A DNA stretch of 60,588 nucleotides from Aeromonas australiensis (GCF_000819725.1 NZ_CDDH01000072.1:1-60588); one strand, 5' to 3'. Shown: positions 1 through 9,062, counted from the first letter of the stretch. A program made the numbers and translations. Notes: generated by a model from the sequence alone, not told the origin.

Positions 1-73
1 CCAGCTGTTCAGCGCCCCCCGGCACCCGCGCACCCGGGCCTTCCTCGAACAGGTGCTCAGCTATCATGGCTAG
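1..73 (+). CDS. ABC transporter ATP-binding protein, C-terminal end (partial)
   Basis: Only the last 23 codons are in the window, read from base 2 and ending at TAG 71-73. The visible tail contains HPRTRAFLEQVL, the usual C-terminal end of polar amino-acid ABC ATPases of the HisP/GlnQ type. Its stop overlaps the start of the downstream permease by 8 bases. That is the tight coupling expected of one importer operon with the permease, binding protein and second permease that follow. The body of the protein, including Walker motifs, lies outside the window. Confidence 0.75.
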   Translation, partial: QLFSAPRHPRTRAFLEQVLSYHG

Positions 74-863
74 TCTCAATCGCCCCCGCCTGCTTGGCTG
101 GTTGTCAGGCACTGTGATGCTCTCTGTGTTGCTCGGTTGGGCGCTCTATAGCGGCGCTCGCCAGATGGGTTATGAGTGGCAGTGGCCGCGGGTGTTGCCC
201 TTTCTCGGTGAATGGGATGAGGGAACCTTTTATGCCGGCCCCCTGCTAAACGGCCTGTTGGTCACTTTGCAGGTGGCGCTGCTCAGCCTGTTGGGCACCC
301 TGGCGGTCGGGGTGTGCGTGGTCAGCCTGCGGCTGCTCCCCTCCCGGCTCGCCCCCTGGCTCGCCATCGTCTATCTGGCGCTGGTGCGCACCACGCCCCA
401 GTTGGTGCAGCTCTATATTCTCTATTTCTTGCTGGGCCCCATGCTGGGATTGGCCCCCCTTGCCTGCGCCGTGTTGAGCCTCTCCCTCTATCAGGGGGCC
501 TTCACCGCCGAAGTGCTGCGTGCAGGCGTACAGGCCATTCCCAAAGGACAGTGGGAGGCGGCCCACTCCCTTGGCTTGTCACGAACCATCACCCTGCGCA
601 AGGTGATCCTGCCCCAGCTGGTACGTATCACCTTGCCGCCACTGACCAACGAGCTGGTCTCCCTTATCAAACACTCGGCGCTGGTGAGTGTGATCGCCAT
701 CTTCGATCTGACCAACGAAGGGCGTACTCTGGTTGCCGATACGTTTCTGACCTTTGAGGTGTGGTTTACCGTAGCTGCCCTCTATTTGCTGTTAACCCTG
801 ACGTTATCAGCCTGTTCGCGGGCGCTGGCCCGTCACCTGGATCCGGATCAACAAGGACGCTAA
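66..863 (+). CDS. Polar amino-acid ABC transporter permease (HisM/GltJ family)
   Basis: This is an inner-membrane subunit of a polar amino-acid importer, 265 residues. Several hydrophobic segments are visible. The cytoplasmic EAA loop that contacts the ATPase appears as EAAHSLGLSRTITLRKVILP at about residues 165-185. The ATG at 66 overlaps the upstream ATPase stop, and the binding-protein gene starts 2 bases after this stop. The order ATPase, permease, binding protein, permease indicates one operon. Substrate cannot be read from the sequence; histidine, glutamine, arginine or cystine are all possible. Confidence 0.88.
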   Translation: MASLNRPRLLGWLSGTVMLSVLLGWALYSGARQMGYEWQWPRVLPFLGEWDEGTFYAGPLLNGLLVTLQVALLSLLGTLAVGVCVVSLRLLPSRLAPWLAIVYLALVRTTPQLVQLYILYFLLGPMLGLAPLACAVLSLSLYQGAFTAEVLRAGVQAIPKGQWEAAHSLGLSRTITLRKVILPQLVRITLPPLTNELVSLIKHSALVSVIAIFDLTNEGRTLVADTFLTFEVWFTVAALYLLLTLTLSACSRALARHLDPDQQGR

Positions 864-865
864 CC

Positions 866-1687
866 ATGAATCTGTCATTCAAGACCCCCCTCTTGGGCGC
901 TGCCCTGCTGCTGACAAGCCTGCTCACTCCGGCACTGGCGCAAACCTCTCCCTCCGATACCCAGGCGCAGATCGAGCAGAGCGGCACCCTGCGGGTCGGC
1001 ATGTCCACCTTCGCCCCCTGGGCGATGCGGGACAAGCAGGGTGCCCTGATCGGTTTCGAGATTGACGTGGCCCATCGCCTTGCCATCGACAACGGCTGGC
1101 AGGTGGAGTTCGTCCCCACCGCCTGGGATGGCATCATCCCCTCCCTGTTGGCGAAAAAGTATGACGTCATCATCGGCGGCCTCACCATTACCCCCGAGCG
1201 GGAGAAGAGCGTGCGCTTCACCCAGGCCTACTCCCACTCCGGGGTGCAACTGGCCGCCTCCAGCGCCATGGCTAAAGAGAAAAAAACCGTGGCGGACTTC
1301 AACCAGCGCGGGGTGATCCTGGCGGTACGCCGTGGCGCCTCACCGGTACAGGTGGCCAAAGCGCACTTCCCCAAGGCCACCCTGCGCCAGTTCGATGACG
1401 AGTCACAGGTATTTCAGGAGGTGCTGAACGGCCGCGCCCACGGCGCCCTCTCCTCTTCCCCGAAACCCGAACAAGAAGCGCTGCGCCACCCGGATGCCCT
1501 CTTTATGCCGTTTGCCAAACCGCTGGCAGAGGGGAGTGAAGGGTTTGCCCTGCGCAAGGGGGATGATGCCCTGGCCGAACTGTTCAACGAGTGGATCGCC
1601 GCCCGTCAGGCCGATGGCTGGCTCAAGGCGCGCCATGACTACTGGTTCAAGTCGCTGGCGTGGGAAGCGCAGGTCGCCAACCCCTGA
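866..1687 (+). CDS. Periplasmic amino-acid-binding protein (SBP family 3)
   Basis: This is the solute-binding component of the importer, 273 residues. The start at 866 lies 2 bases after the permease stop and yields a clean signal peptide (MNLSFKTPLLGAALLLTSLL, cleavage near ALA-Q). A longer in-frame opening exists from 761 but lies inside the permease gene. Family-3 features are visible: LRVGMSTFAPWAMRDKQG, then GFEIDVAHRLA, WDGIIPSLLAKKYDVIIGG and TPEREKSVRFTQAY. The TGA stop overlaps the ATG of the second permease. Confidence 0.88.
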   Translation: MNLSFKTPLLGAALLLTSLLTPALAQTSPSDTQAQIEQSGTLRVGMSTFAPWAMRDKQGALIGFEIDVAHRLAIDNGWQVEFVPTAWDGIIPSLLAKKYDVIIGGLTITPEREKSVRFTQAYSHSGVQLAASSAMAKEKKTVADFNQRGVILAVRRGASPVQVAKAHFPKATLRQFDDESQVFQEVLNGRAHGALSSSPKPEQEALRHPDALFMPFAKPLAEGSEGFALRKGDDALAELFNEWIAARQADGWLKARHDYWFKSLAWEAQVANP

Positions 1688-2586
1688 TGCTGATTGCTCT
1701 AAAAGAGACCATCCGGCGCATCGTCCAGAAGCCATGTCGGCGTATCAACTGGCTGGATGGGGCGATCGCCCTGATCCTGCTGCTGGCAGGCCTCTGGCTG
1801 GCCAGCCGCTTGCACATCGGGGTGGCCTATCAGTGGCGCTGGCATGAGGCCTTCGAGCTGCTGTTCACCCCTGGCCCTCACGGCGAGTTGCCCTACTTTT
1901 TCAGCGGTCTGCTGACCACTTTGCGCATCGCCCTGCTGGGCATGGTACTGGCGCTGCTGCTCGGCACTGCGCTGGGGGTAGCCGCCTTCAGCCGCCGCCC
2001 CTGGCTGGTGATGCCCGCAACCCTGTTTATTCAGCTGATCCGCAATCTGCCGCCACTGGTTTTTATCTTCATCTTCTACTTCTTTATCGCCAACCAGCTG
2101 CTGCCTGCGAGCGGCCTCTCCCGCTGGCTCGGCACCGTATCACTCTCCCCGTGGCAAGCCGCGCTGTTTGGCCCACCAGCCCGCTGGGAAAACCTCATCT
2201 CGGGCACCCTTTGTGTCGGGATGATCAGCGCCGCCTTCGTCGCCGAGATAGTCCGCGCCGGGCTGGCTGCTATCCCTCGCGGCCAGTGGGAGGCAGCGCA
2301 GAGCCTCGGGCTCTCCCCCTGGGTGCGCCTGCGCCATGTGATCCTGCCGCAAGCCATGCTGTTGATGCTGCCCCCCCTCACCGGCCAGCTCATTGCGCTG
2401 GTGAAGGATACCGCCATCGTTTCCCTTATCTCGGTACAGGAGCTCACCTTCGTTGGTACCGAGATGGCCAACTCCAGCGGGCTGGTCTACGAGATCTGGC
2501 TGCTGGTGGCCACTGCCTATTTATTGATATGTTTGAGTCTGTTCGTGCTACTGAGCCGACTCGAGGCGAGAAAAGGAGTGCATTGA
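1687..2586 (+). CDS. Polar amino-acid ABC transporter permease, second subunit
   Basis: This is the second membrane subunit, 299 residues, starting at the ATG that overlaps the binding-protein stop (TGATG). The EAA loop reads QWEAAQSLGLSPWVRLRHVI. An insert of roughly 35 residues between transmembrane segments (around SGLSRWLGTVSLSP) makes it longer than the first permease, as in GltK/AapM-like subunits. The downstream mepA also starts inside this stop codon, so five consecutive genes are translationally linked. Confidence 0.87.
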   Translation: MLIALKETIRRIVQKPCRRINWLDGAIALILLLAGLWLASRLHIGVAYQWRWHEAFELLFTPGPHGELPYFFSGLLTTLRIALLGMVLALLLGTALGVAAFSRRPWLVMPATLFIQLIRNLPPLVFIFIFYFFIANQLLPASGLSRWLGTVSLSPWQAALFGPPARWENLISGTLCVGMISAAFVAEIVRAGLAAIPRGQWEAAQSLGLSPWVRLRHVILPQAMLLMLPPLTGQLIALVKDTAIVSLISVQELTFVGTEMANSSGLVYEIWLLVATAYLLICLSLFVLLSRLEARKGVH

Positions 2587-3323
2587 TGCTGACGTCTCTG
2601 TTACTGGCAACCGTGTTGCAAGCGGAAGCCATCGGCGGTTATGCCGCCGGTTGCCTGCAAAACGGCATGGCATTGCCACTGGAAGGGCCGGGTTATCAGG
2701 TGATCCGCACCAAGCGGCTGCGCTACTACGGTCACCCCGACCTTATCCACTACCTGCAGGCGCTGGCCAATCAGACCCGCATGGCCGGGCTACCGGATCT
2801 CTACATTGCCGATCTGGCGATGGCCCATGGTGGCCCCTTTACCTCCGGTCATCGCAGCCACCAGACCGGACTCGATGCCGATATCTGGTTTCGCATGGCC
2901 GACCGCCCCATCAGCAAGTGGGAGCAGGATGCCCCCAAGGAGTGGGCACTGATCGACGAACCCAGCTACAAGATGTTGCCGGGTCGCTTTGGCCCCCAGC
3001 AGCTCACCCTGCTGCGGCTGGCGGCCAGCAAGCCCGAGGTGGCCCGGATTTTTGTCAATCCGGTGATCAAATCCGCAGTCTGCCAGCAGGCTGGTAACGA
3101 ACCCTGGGTGGCCAAACTGCGCCCCTGGGTGGGCCACTTCAGCCACTTTCACGTGCGGTTGCACTGCCCGGTCGGCAGCCCGGATTGCGAGCCGCAACCC
3201 CCCATCCCACCCGGTAACGGCTGTGGGGAGGAGTTGGCCTCCTGGCTCAAGGACAAGCCCCAGCTGCCCAAGGTCTCCGGCATCAACAAGCGACCCGCGC
3301 TACCTGCGCGTTGTGGCAACTGA
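2586..3323 (+). CDS. mepA: Penicillin-insensitive murein endopeptidase
   Basis: A periplasmic zinc LAS peptidase that cleaves D-Ala-meso-DAP cross-links in peptidoglycan; 245 residues. The ATG at 2586 overlaps the upstream stop and gives a short hydrophobic N-terminus ending near QAEA. Family motifs are clear: RYYGHPDLIHYLQ, the zinc-site block SGHRSHQTGLDADIWF, RIFVNPVIKSAVC and the C-terminal GHFSHFHVRLHC. Several cysteines in the mature part fit the disulfide-rich MepA fold. Coupling to an amino-acid importer is unusual, but both act in the envelope. Confidence 0.93.
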   Translation: MLTSLLLATVLQAEAIGGYAAGCLQNGMALPLEGPGYQVIRTKRLRYYGHPDLIHYLQALANQTRMAGLPDLYIADLAMAHGGPFTSGHRSHQTGLDADIWFRMADRPISKWEQDAPKEWALIDEPSYKMLPGRFGPQQLTLLRLAASKPEVARIFVNPVIKSAVCQQAGNEPWVAKLRPWVGHFSHFHVRLHCPVGSPDCEPQPPIPPGNGCGEELASWLKDKPQLPKVSGINKRPALPARCGN

Positions 3324-3408
3324 CCCCAAGCTGGTATGGTGATGCACGCTTGGTCGTACACCATCAATGGCGCACTATCGACTCGATATACCAAAGGAGA
3401 ACAACAAG

Positions 3409-3999
3409 ATGGCCACATCACTCTGGCGCAGAACCACGCAGAGCCTGTTGACCCTGACCCTGCTGCTCAGCCTGACCGGCTGCGGCATGAACAACATTCC
3501 GACCCTGGATGAGCAGGTCAAGGCGAGCTGGGGACAGGTGGAGAACCAGTATCAGCGCCGCGCCGATCTCATTCCCAATCTGGTGGCAACCGTCAAGGGG
3601 TACGCCAGCCATGAACAGGAGACCCTCAAGGCGGTCACCGATGCCCGTGCCCGGGTCGGCAGCGTGCAGGTGAGCGATCCTGCCCAGCTCAAGGAGTTTG
3701 AAGCGGCGCAAAACCAGCTCTCCAGCGCCCTCTCCCGCCTGATGGTAGTGGTAGAACGCTACCCCGAGCTGAAAGCGGATCAGCAGTTCCTTGCCCTGCA
3801 GGCCCAGCTGGAAGGAACCGAGAACCGCATCTCGGTGGCCCGCCGCGACTATATCGAGGCGGTGCGCCAGTTTAATACCGAGATCCGCACCTTCCCCGGC
3901 GTCATCTGGTCCAAGTTGCTCTACTCGGATCTGGAAGCCAAACCCAGTTTCAGTGCCAAACCCGGTGCCGATGAGGCGCCCAAGGTCAGCTTCCAATGA
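3409..3999 (+). CDS. LemA family lipoprotein-like protein
   Basis: LemA family protein, 196 residues, function poorly defined. The start at 3409 follows an AAAGGAG ribosome site; an in-frame ATG at 3367 lacks one. The N-terminus is hydrophobic with a lipobox-like LTGCG, so it may be lipidated. The LemA core is visible: DEQVKASWGQVENQYQRRADLIPNL in pieces, then LKAVTDARARV, QLSSALSRLMVVVERYPELKA, GTENRISVARRDY and FNTEIRTFPGVI. The stop overlaps the next TPM-domain gene, a common LemA partner. Confidence 0.92.
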   Translation: MATSLWRRTTQSLLTLTLLLSLTGCGMNNIPTLDEQVKASWGQVENQYQRRADLIPNLVATVKGYASHEQETLKAVTDARARVGSVQVSDPAQLKEFEAAQNQLSSALSRLMVVVERYPELKADQQFLALQAQLEGTENRISVARRDYIEAVRQFNTEIRTFPGVIWSKLLYSDLEAKPSFSAKPGADEAPKVSFQ

Positions 4000-4721
4000 A
4001 GATGATGCTGCGCTGGTTTCTTCCCTGTCTGCTGATCTGGACGACAGCGCTGCAGGCCGCGCCGAACTTTCCGGCCCTGAGCGGACGGGTGGTGGATGAA
4101 GCCAGTCTGATGTCCCGCAAACAGGCCCATCAACTGACCCAACAGCTGGCCGCCTTTGAAAAGCGCAGCGGCATCCAGCTGGTGGTGGTCTCCGTCGACA
4201 GCCTCGGTGGGGAGACTATCGAGGAGTACGGCTACCAGCTCGGTCGCCACTGGGGGATCGGCCAGAAAGGCAAAAACAATGGCGTGCTGTTGCTGATCGC
4301 CCAGGATGAGCGCAAGGTGCGCATCGAGGTGGGCTATGGATTGGAAGGCGCCCTGCCCGACGCCATCGCCGCCAACATCATCCATGGCCGCATCCTGCCC
4401 GCCTTCAAGCGCGGCGATATGGTGGCCGGGATCATGGCGGGCAGCCAGAGCATCATGAAGGCCCTGGCTGGGGAGTATCAGCCCCGAAACACAGTTGAGC
4501 GTAACAACGGCGCCATGATGTTCATCATCTGGATCATCATTGTGCCGTTCCTGTGGATCATCGCGATACGATTACAGAGACGGTTACAAGGCAAGTTCGG
4601 GAGTAACAGCAGCCACTCCAGTCGCTATTACAGTGGCAGTAGAGACAGCGGCACGTCAGGTGGTAGCTTTAGCGGTGGCGGCGGCAGTTTTGGCGGCGGC
4701 GGAGCCTCCGGTGGCTGGTAA
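3996..4721 (+). CDS. TPM-domain (YgcG-like) membrane protein with Gly/Ser-rich tail
   Basis: 241 residues. A signal peptide (to about LQAA) is followed by a TPM domain: GRVVDEASLMS, FEKRSGIQLVVVSVDSL, GRHWGIGQKGKNNGVLLLIA and RKVRIEVGYGLEGALPDA. One transmembrane helix lies near residues 170-188. The tail is rich in Gly and Ser (SGGSFSGGGGSFGGGGASGG), typical of this family. It overlaps lemA by 4 bases and is followed by a second TPM protein. The three are probably one envelope-associated unit. TPM proteins have been linked to phosphatase activity or membrane-complex assembly; which applies here is unknown. Confidence 0.9.
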   Translation: MKMMLRWFLPCLLIWTTALQAAPNFPALSGRVVDEASLMSRKQAHQLTQQLAAFEKRSGIQLVVVSVDSLGGETIEEYGYQLGRHWGIGQKGKNNGVLLLIAQDERKVRIEVGYGLEGALPDAIAANIIHGRILPAFKRGDMVAGIMAGSQSIMKALAGEYQPRNTVERNNGAMMFIIWIIIVPFLWIIAIRLQRRLQGKFGSNSSHSSRYYSGSRDSGTSGGSFSGGGGSFGGGGASGGW

Positions 4722-4741
4722 CAGGAGTAAAGAGACAAATC

Positions 4742-5359
4742 ATGATTTCTAAACAGTTCTTCCACACGCTGCAGGCCAAGGTGCGCGAAGCGGAGCTAGA
4801 GACTGATGCTGAACTGGTCACCGTGCTGGCCCCGGCCAGCGATGGCTATCGCTACATTCCCACCCTCTGGGCGGCGCTGCTGGCGATGCTCACCCCGCTG
4901 CTGGTGTTCCAGCTCGGCTTCTGGCTCGGTTGGTACGAAATCCTGCTGGTGCAGTGGTCGGTCTGGCTGCTGCTGAGCCTGCTGTTCCACTGGACCCCCA
5001 TCAAGATGCGGCTGATCCCGAAGAAGGTGCGCCAGCACCGGGCGGCCCTGATGGCTCGCCTGCAATTTGTCGAGCAGGGGCTGCACCGCACCCGCGACCG
5101 GCTCGGGGTGCTGATCTTCGTCTCGGCCGCCGAGCACTATGTAGAAATACTGGTAGATGATGGCATCGCCCAGCATATCGACAATGGCCAGTGGCAGGAG
5201 ATCATCGACGACTTCGTGGCGCGCGTGCGCAACAAGGAGATCGAACAGGGTTTTCTGGAGTGCGTGGAGCGCGTTAGCGCCATTCTGACCGACGCCTTCC
5301 CGGCCACCCGGGATCAAAACGAGTTGCCGGACAGTCTGATCATTCTCGACAAACCCTGA
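4742..5359 (+). CDS. TPM-domain membrane protein, second copy
   Basis: 205 residues with no signal peptide. The TPM domain is split by two adjacent transmembrane helices (about residues 40-80). The remainder is recognisable by HRTRDRLGVLIFVSAAEHYVEILVDDGIA and the C-terminal EIIDDFVARVRNKEIEQGFLECVERV. Start ATG 4742 follows AGGAG at 4723-4727. It lies 20 bases after the Gly-rich TPM gene, in the common lemA-TPM-TPM arrangement. Confidence 0.88.
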   Translation: MISKQFFHTLQAKVREAELETDAELVTVLAPASDGYRYIPTLWAALLAMLTPLLVFQLGFWLGWYEILLVQWSVWLLLSLLFHWTPIKMRLIPKKVRQHRAALMARLQFVEQGLHRTRDRLGVLIFVSAAEHYVEILVDDGIAQHIDNGQWQEIIDDFVARVRNKEIEQGFLECVERVSAILTDAFPATRDQNELPDSLIILDKP

Positions 5360-5528
5360 TCCGGTTTAAAAAACCGGCACTCTGCGCAAGAGTTAGGCAT
5401 TCGGGAAAGATTATGAAAAATAAGGGGAAAAGAGGTTGACCCACACAGCCCTTTCCCCTAAATTACGCCCCGTTCCAGCGCAACAGCGCAGCGAACACCG
5501 TGTTGGCTGAACACGTTAAACCACAGAC

Positions 5529-5557
5529 AAAAATTTGGTGAGGTGTCCGAGTGGCTG
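5529..5557 (+). repeat. Duplicated 5' fragment of tRNA-Ser
   Basis: The 29 bases at 5529-5557 are repeated exactly at 5620-5648. The second copy runs into the full tRNA-Ser gene. In the first copy the match stops after the D-arm and is replaced by 62 unrelated bases containing a small AGCACGC/GCGTGCT hairpin. It is a partial tRNA duplication immediately upstream of the functional gene, and no second complete tRNA can be folded from it. Confidence 0.8.
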
Positions 5558-5627
5558 CCCACCGATGAAGTCGGTAAAAAAGCACGCATGGCGTGCTCCG
5601 AAAGCCACTTCAAAGAAGAAAAAATTT

Positions 5628-5715
5628 GGTGAGGTGTCCGAGTGGCTGAAGGAGCACGCCTGGAAAGTGTGTATACGGCAACGTATCGAGGGTTCGAATC
5701 CCTCCCTCACCGCCA
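5628..5715 (+). tRNA. tRNA-Ser (anticodon GGA)
   Basis: An 88-base class II tRNA. Acceptor stem GGTGAGG (5628-5634) pairs with CCTCACC (5705-5711), followed by G and an encoded CCA. The anticodon arm is CACGC-CTGGAAA-GTGTG, giving anticodon GGA. A long variable arm (TATACGGCAACGTAT) and the T-loop GGTTCGAATCC are present. It is nearly identical to the E. coli gene. Its 3' end is the attachment site of the island that follows. Confidence 0.97.
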
Positions 5716-5718
5716 AAT
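5688..5718 (+). repeat. attL: tRNA-Ser 3' end, left island boundary
   Basis: 31 bases from the T-arm through CCA plus AAAT recur at 12717-12747 with one mismatch (C to G, T-stem). Tyrosine-recombinase islands characteristically duplicate a tRNA 3' end in this way. The integrase remnant starts about 80 bases downstream, the expected position. Confidence 0.85.
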
Positions 5719-5720
5719 AT

Positions 5721-5748
5721 AACCCGTTGAATTTCAACGGGTTTTTTT
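5721..5748 (+). terminator. Rho-independent terminator after tRNA-Ser
   Basis: Stem AACCCGTTGAA / TTCAACGGGTT followed by a T run, directly downstream of the tRNA. A second, different terminator follows attR at 12752. Confidence 0.85.
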
Positions 5749-5799
5749 CATTTCTAGACTTACGTGATTTTTTTCCTGGATCAACTGGGTGGAACAATC

Positions 5800-6535
5800 A
5801 TGTATCTGAGTAAAAATGCCTCCGGCACCTACTACACTCGTCTCCCGCTGCCTAAGTCACTACGTGACCCTGGCTTGCCCTTCGCTATCCGTACTTCCCT
5901 TTGCACCAAAGATAGGCAGCTCGCTGTAGACCGAAACCTGGCTGTGGCAGCTCGCACTCGCGCACTGATCGCGGCTACCCCTGCTGATACTTCCCCTCGC
6001 AGTTTCTATCGCTGGATCCGCGCCGATCTTGACGCGTTCAAGGCAGCGGGGTTCATCCTCCCTCCTCAAACACCTTCCACACCTCGTGAACTTTCTGTTG
6101 ATGCCTCAGCTTGTCCCAGCAGTGGGATCACGCTCAGCCACGCATTGGCGAGATTCATCGAGACTAAAACCAGTGAGGGGATCCAGCATAGGTCGGTGGG
6201 CCAGCTCCGACTTAGGAGTAACGCGTTTGTCACCTGGCCGAACGGATCAAGATCAATGAGGTGGCACCGACCCGGCGCAGGAGTATCGCAACATCTTGCT
6301 GCGCAAGAGCGACATCAGTTTCAAAACCAAAGGGGATTACCTCGCCGCCCTGAAACAGTTCTTCCGTTGGTGCGTGGCACTGGACTATTGCAGTCGTAAC
6401 CCTTTCGATGGGCTGACGACAGGTAAAAGACCGAACAAACGGGCGGATGAGGAGCGAGTGCGCTGGCATCGTCCTCAACTGGCCCAACTGTTTGCCAGCC
6501 TGCGCAGCAAACAATCTCGGAAAGGTAAATGTTGA
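5800..6535 (+). pseudogene. Tyrosine-recombinase integrase remnant, frameshifted and truncated
   Basis: The reading begins at ATG 5800 (MYLSKNASGTYYTRLPLPKS), typical of the N-terminal arm-binding part of phage/island integrases. It loses frame near 6230 and continues in another frame from about 6296 as SDISFKTKGDYLAALKQFFR and WCVALDYCSRNPFDGL, the core-binding SAM-like domain. It ends near 6535 with no catalytic domain (no R...HxxR...Y). At least one frameshift and a large 3' deletion are therefore present. Position next to tRNA-Ser identifies it as the former island integrase. Confidence 0.82.
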
Positions 6536-7057
6536 TAAGCGCAAAAAATGACCAGGTTTCCGGGGTTTTTAGCGCCCAATTTTGACCACCCCAGAGTGTT
6601 TGCAACTATCCGATCTTTGGATCGGAGAACCTTCTTTATTTCCCTCTCCCTGTAGCAAAGGGGCTGGGTGAGGGAAATATCCGTATCCCCTGCTAACCAA
6701 ACTGCCAGTTTAACACGGCAGTCGCTCACTAATTGATTGAGCCTGCTCATGTTTTTATCAATATCCTCTTTCCATCTCTCGATCTACTCCCATAAGATAG
6801 CCAAACGAAAATCCATCTCTCAGGGAAGCGTCATGGGAGCGATTCGTGACACCAGGTTGGTTAACAGCAGCGAGCTGAGGGCTGTAACTCAGGGGCGGTA
6901 GCCTTGCCTGATGAGATAGGTAAGCGAGCACCAAAATCTGGGAAGCAAAATCTGGGACACCCACATTTCTGAGCAAGGCGCAGCACAGCCAGAACCCAAA
7001 GGATGGGTGTCCAAGGTCTCTGGACTGGGGCGGTGAGCCAGCGTGCGGTCGTTTTAC
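6536..7057. other. Gene-free stretch of scraps within the island
   Basis: No intact gene is recognised between the integrase remnant and the integron-type integrase scrap. Short ORFs on either strand lack recognisable domains. The only structured elements I see are an IS-end-like block at 6953-6978 and the recombinase fragment beginning at 7058. Confidence 0.5.
6953..6978. repeat. IS-end-like motif shared with the right edge of the window
   Basis: TGGGACACCCAC followed by ATTT.TGAGCAAG closely matches the repeats at 59892-59943 and 60286-60337 that flank an ISAs1-type transposase remnant. It probably marks the end of a deleted element of the same type. Confidence 0.45.
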
Positions 7058-7138
7058 CTAGAGGTCGGAGAGTGGGCTGCGAACTCCGTTCGCCCCCTGC
7101 TGGAGCACGTGGGTATAGATTTGGGTAGTGCGCACGTC
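7058..7138 (-). pseudogene. C-terminal scrap of an integron-type tyrosine recombinase
   Basis: Read on the minus strand, 26 codons plus TAG give DVRTTQIYTHVLQQ followed by GANGVRSPLSDL. This is the hallmark C-terminus of IntI-type integrases, including the catalytic tyrosine (IYTHV) and the GVRSPL ending. Nothing upstream continues the frame. The orientation, facing away from the genes to its right, is that of intI relative to a cassette array. Confidence 0.7.
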
Positions 7139-7358
7139 CGAAGGTGGTAAGGATTTTTTGCCAAAGTCAAAATGAAAGACCTGACCCCTATCATTTCCGA
7201 TCAATTATCAGATGAATACTGGTAATGTTTTTATTTAATTTTATTTTTTCCGTGGCGACTATCAAGGCAAAGCGGAGTTATACGGAAGGCTCTGTTAACG
7301 GATTAGTACCGCCTTCTATCTAATCACTGTTAGGGCCGAGTAATATTAAGGATTATCT
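7139..7358. other. Intergenic region between recombinase scrap and IS200-like gene
   Basis: AT-rich spacer with no recognised gene. It would be expected to carry an attI-like site if this was once an integron. A GTTAGGGC at 7329 resembles a recombination core, but no full site can be supported. Confidence 0.35.
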
Positions 7359-7868
7359 ATGGCATTAAAAATTGAAGGCGGCGTTCCAGGTTATAACAAC
7401 AGCTACCATTTTCATGCCTCACCAAAGTACAGGATGGCTGTTTTAAATGATTCTGTTGCTGTGCGCCTAGAACAATTGATTGCGGAAAAGTCGGAAGAAC
7501 TTGGATGGAAAATTCATGCATTGGCCGTGGATAATGACCATGTGCACTTTTTAATCGAGTCTCTTGATTCGCCAAGCCAGATAGCCCAAAGGCTTTTTGG
7601 TTACGCCTCATTTGTTCTGCGGAAAGAATTTCCAGCTTTGAAAGAAATTAACGCTGAGCATTTTTGGGGTGGGCGGCAATGTAAATCAGTTACTGATTTA
7701 CAGCACTTTGAAAACACAATTGCATACATCAATAAGCATGCGCGCATGTGTGCCCTAATAATCGGCTGCACCGGAAAAATTTCCGCTGTCACCTTTTATG
7801 AAAAAACACGCATTAAAGCCGCCATCAAAAATTTTCTTGGTGAGCCTGGCATTATACGGTGGAAGTAG
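7359..7868 (+). CDS. IS200/IS605-like Y1 (HUH) transposase
   Basis: 169 residues. Y1_Tnp features are visible: YHFHASPKYRMAVL at the N-terminus, the HUH pair in VDNDHVHFLIES (about residues 65-76), HFWGGRQCKSVTD, and a downstream tyrosine in NTIAYINKHAR as candidate nucleophile. Enzymes of this family cut and join single-stranded DNA at subterminal hairpins. An AAGGA ribosome site precedes ATG 7359. Flanking IS200-type hairpins are not obvious, so this may be a lone tnpA or a RAYT-like domesticated copy. Confidence 0.75.
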   Translation: MALKIEGGVPGYNNSYHFHASPKYRMAVLNDSVAVRLEQLIAEKSEELGWKIHALAVDNDHVHFLIESLDSPSQIAQRLFGYASFVLRKEFPALKEINAEHFWGGRQCKSVTDLQHFENTIAYINKHARMCALIIGCTGKISAVTFYEKTRIKAAIKNFLGEPGIIRWK

Positions 7869-9062
7869 TAAGCCCGATGGAATATGAACGGCGCTACGCT
7901 TAACGAGGATGTCCTAATTTCCTTGGTAAGGACGCTTTGTGAAGATGATCTTAAACAATAACCATATGGAATATAAATGTACATTCGTACGGTCGAAATT
8001 GAAAACTACCGAGCCTTCAAAAAGTTTGAGATTAAACTTTCACCGCTAAGCCTAATTATTGGTGAAAATGAAGCAGGCAAAACCAACCTTTTTAGCGCAC
8101 TTACCCTGCCTCTTAACAACAACGATATTAGCTTCAATAAGAAACGTCTCTCAGTATCAGATATCAATCGGGAAGCTATAAAAGACTTTTACCAAGCTAT
8201 AATCGACGACAAAGAAGATGATGAAATCAAAGCTTTGATTCCAAAGGTTCGTATTGAGATCGAGTTCACTGAGCCAAAGAACATAATTGAAGAAGGCGTT
8301 GTTGGAAAGTGGATAATTGGAGAGGAAGCCGACGATAGCTATAAGGTTCGCTACGACTTCAGACCCAAAGATGTAGGGCACTTTTTAAAGACAGCCAAGG
8401 AGCTGCTCGAAGGCATCAAGGACATTAAAGAGACTCGGTGGTTCAACCTGCCAATCGAGCTGTACGACTACGACGTAACGCAAAGCAATAATGGGTTAAA
8501 AGTTAGCTACTCTGATCTAAGACTGATATCGATCAACTCGATCAACGCCGAGCGCGACGACTTTGCAGAGAGTAATACTCAGAAATCAAACGACATTCTG
8601 ACCAAAATGCTGATTTCGTCACTTTTGGATTCAGACAAGGCCAAAATTAACAGTGCGTACACGTCATTCTTTGACGCCATAGAAAACACCGAGGCATTCG
8701 AGAAGATCGTTACTCCTGACCCAGACTTTGAGAACTTCTTCGACGAAATCGTCGACAAACTTGAATGTATCCCCAACCTGCCAAATTTAAAGAGTATCTT
8801 ATCCAACATCACTTTGAAATCTGGTGAGAGCTACCTATATCAGCGTGGCCTTGGCTATCGTAACCTCGTATATATCTATCTGTTATTTGAATTTTTCAAA
8901 GGCAACAAGAACGCACTCAACCTTTGCTGTATCGAAGAACCTGAAGCACATCTAAGCGTGAACAACCTCCGCTTCGCAACCGACTTTATATATAAGAGCA
9001 CACAAAAAGGAGGTTCGTCTCTTGGTAATCCCCCCATTTTTAGGAGCATTCAAAAGTAGAGG

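Noticed and set aside
246..566. Long minus-strand ORF inside the ABC permease
   Set aside because: Antisense shadow of a clear permease gene in GC-rich DNA; no domain or ribosome site.
5529..5648. CRISPR-like direct repeat
   Set aside because: Only two copies, and they are tRNA-derived; no array or cas genes in the window.
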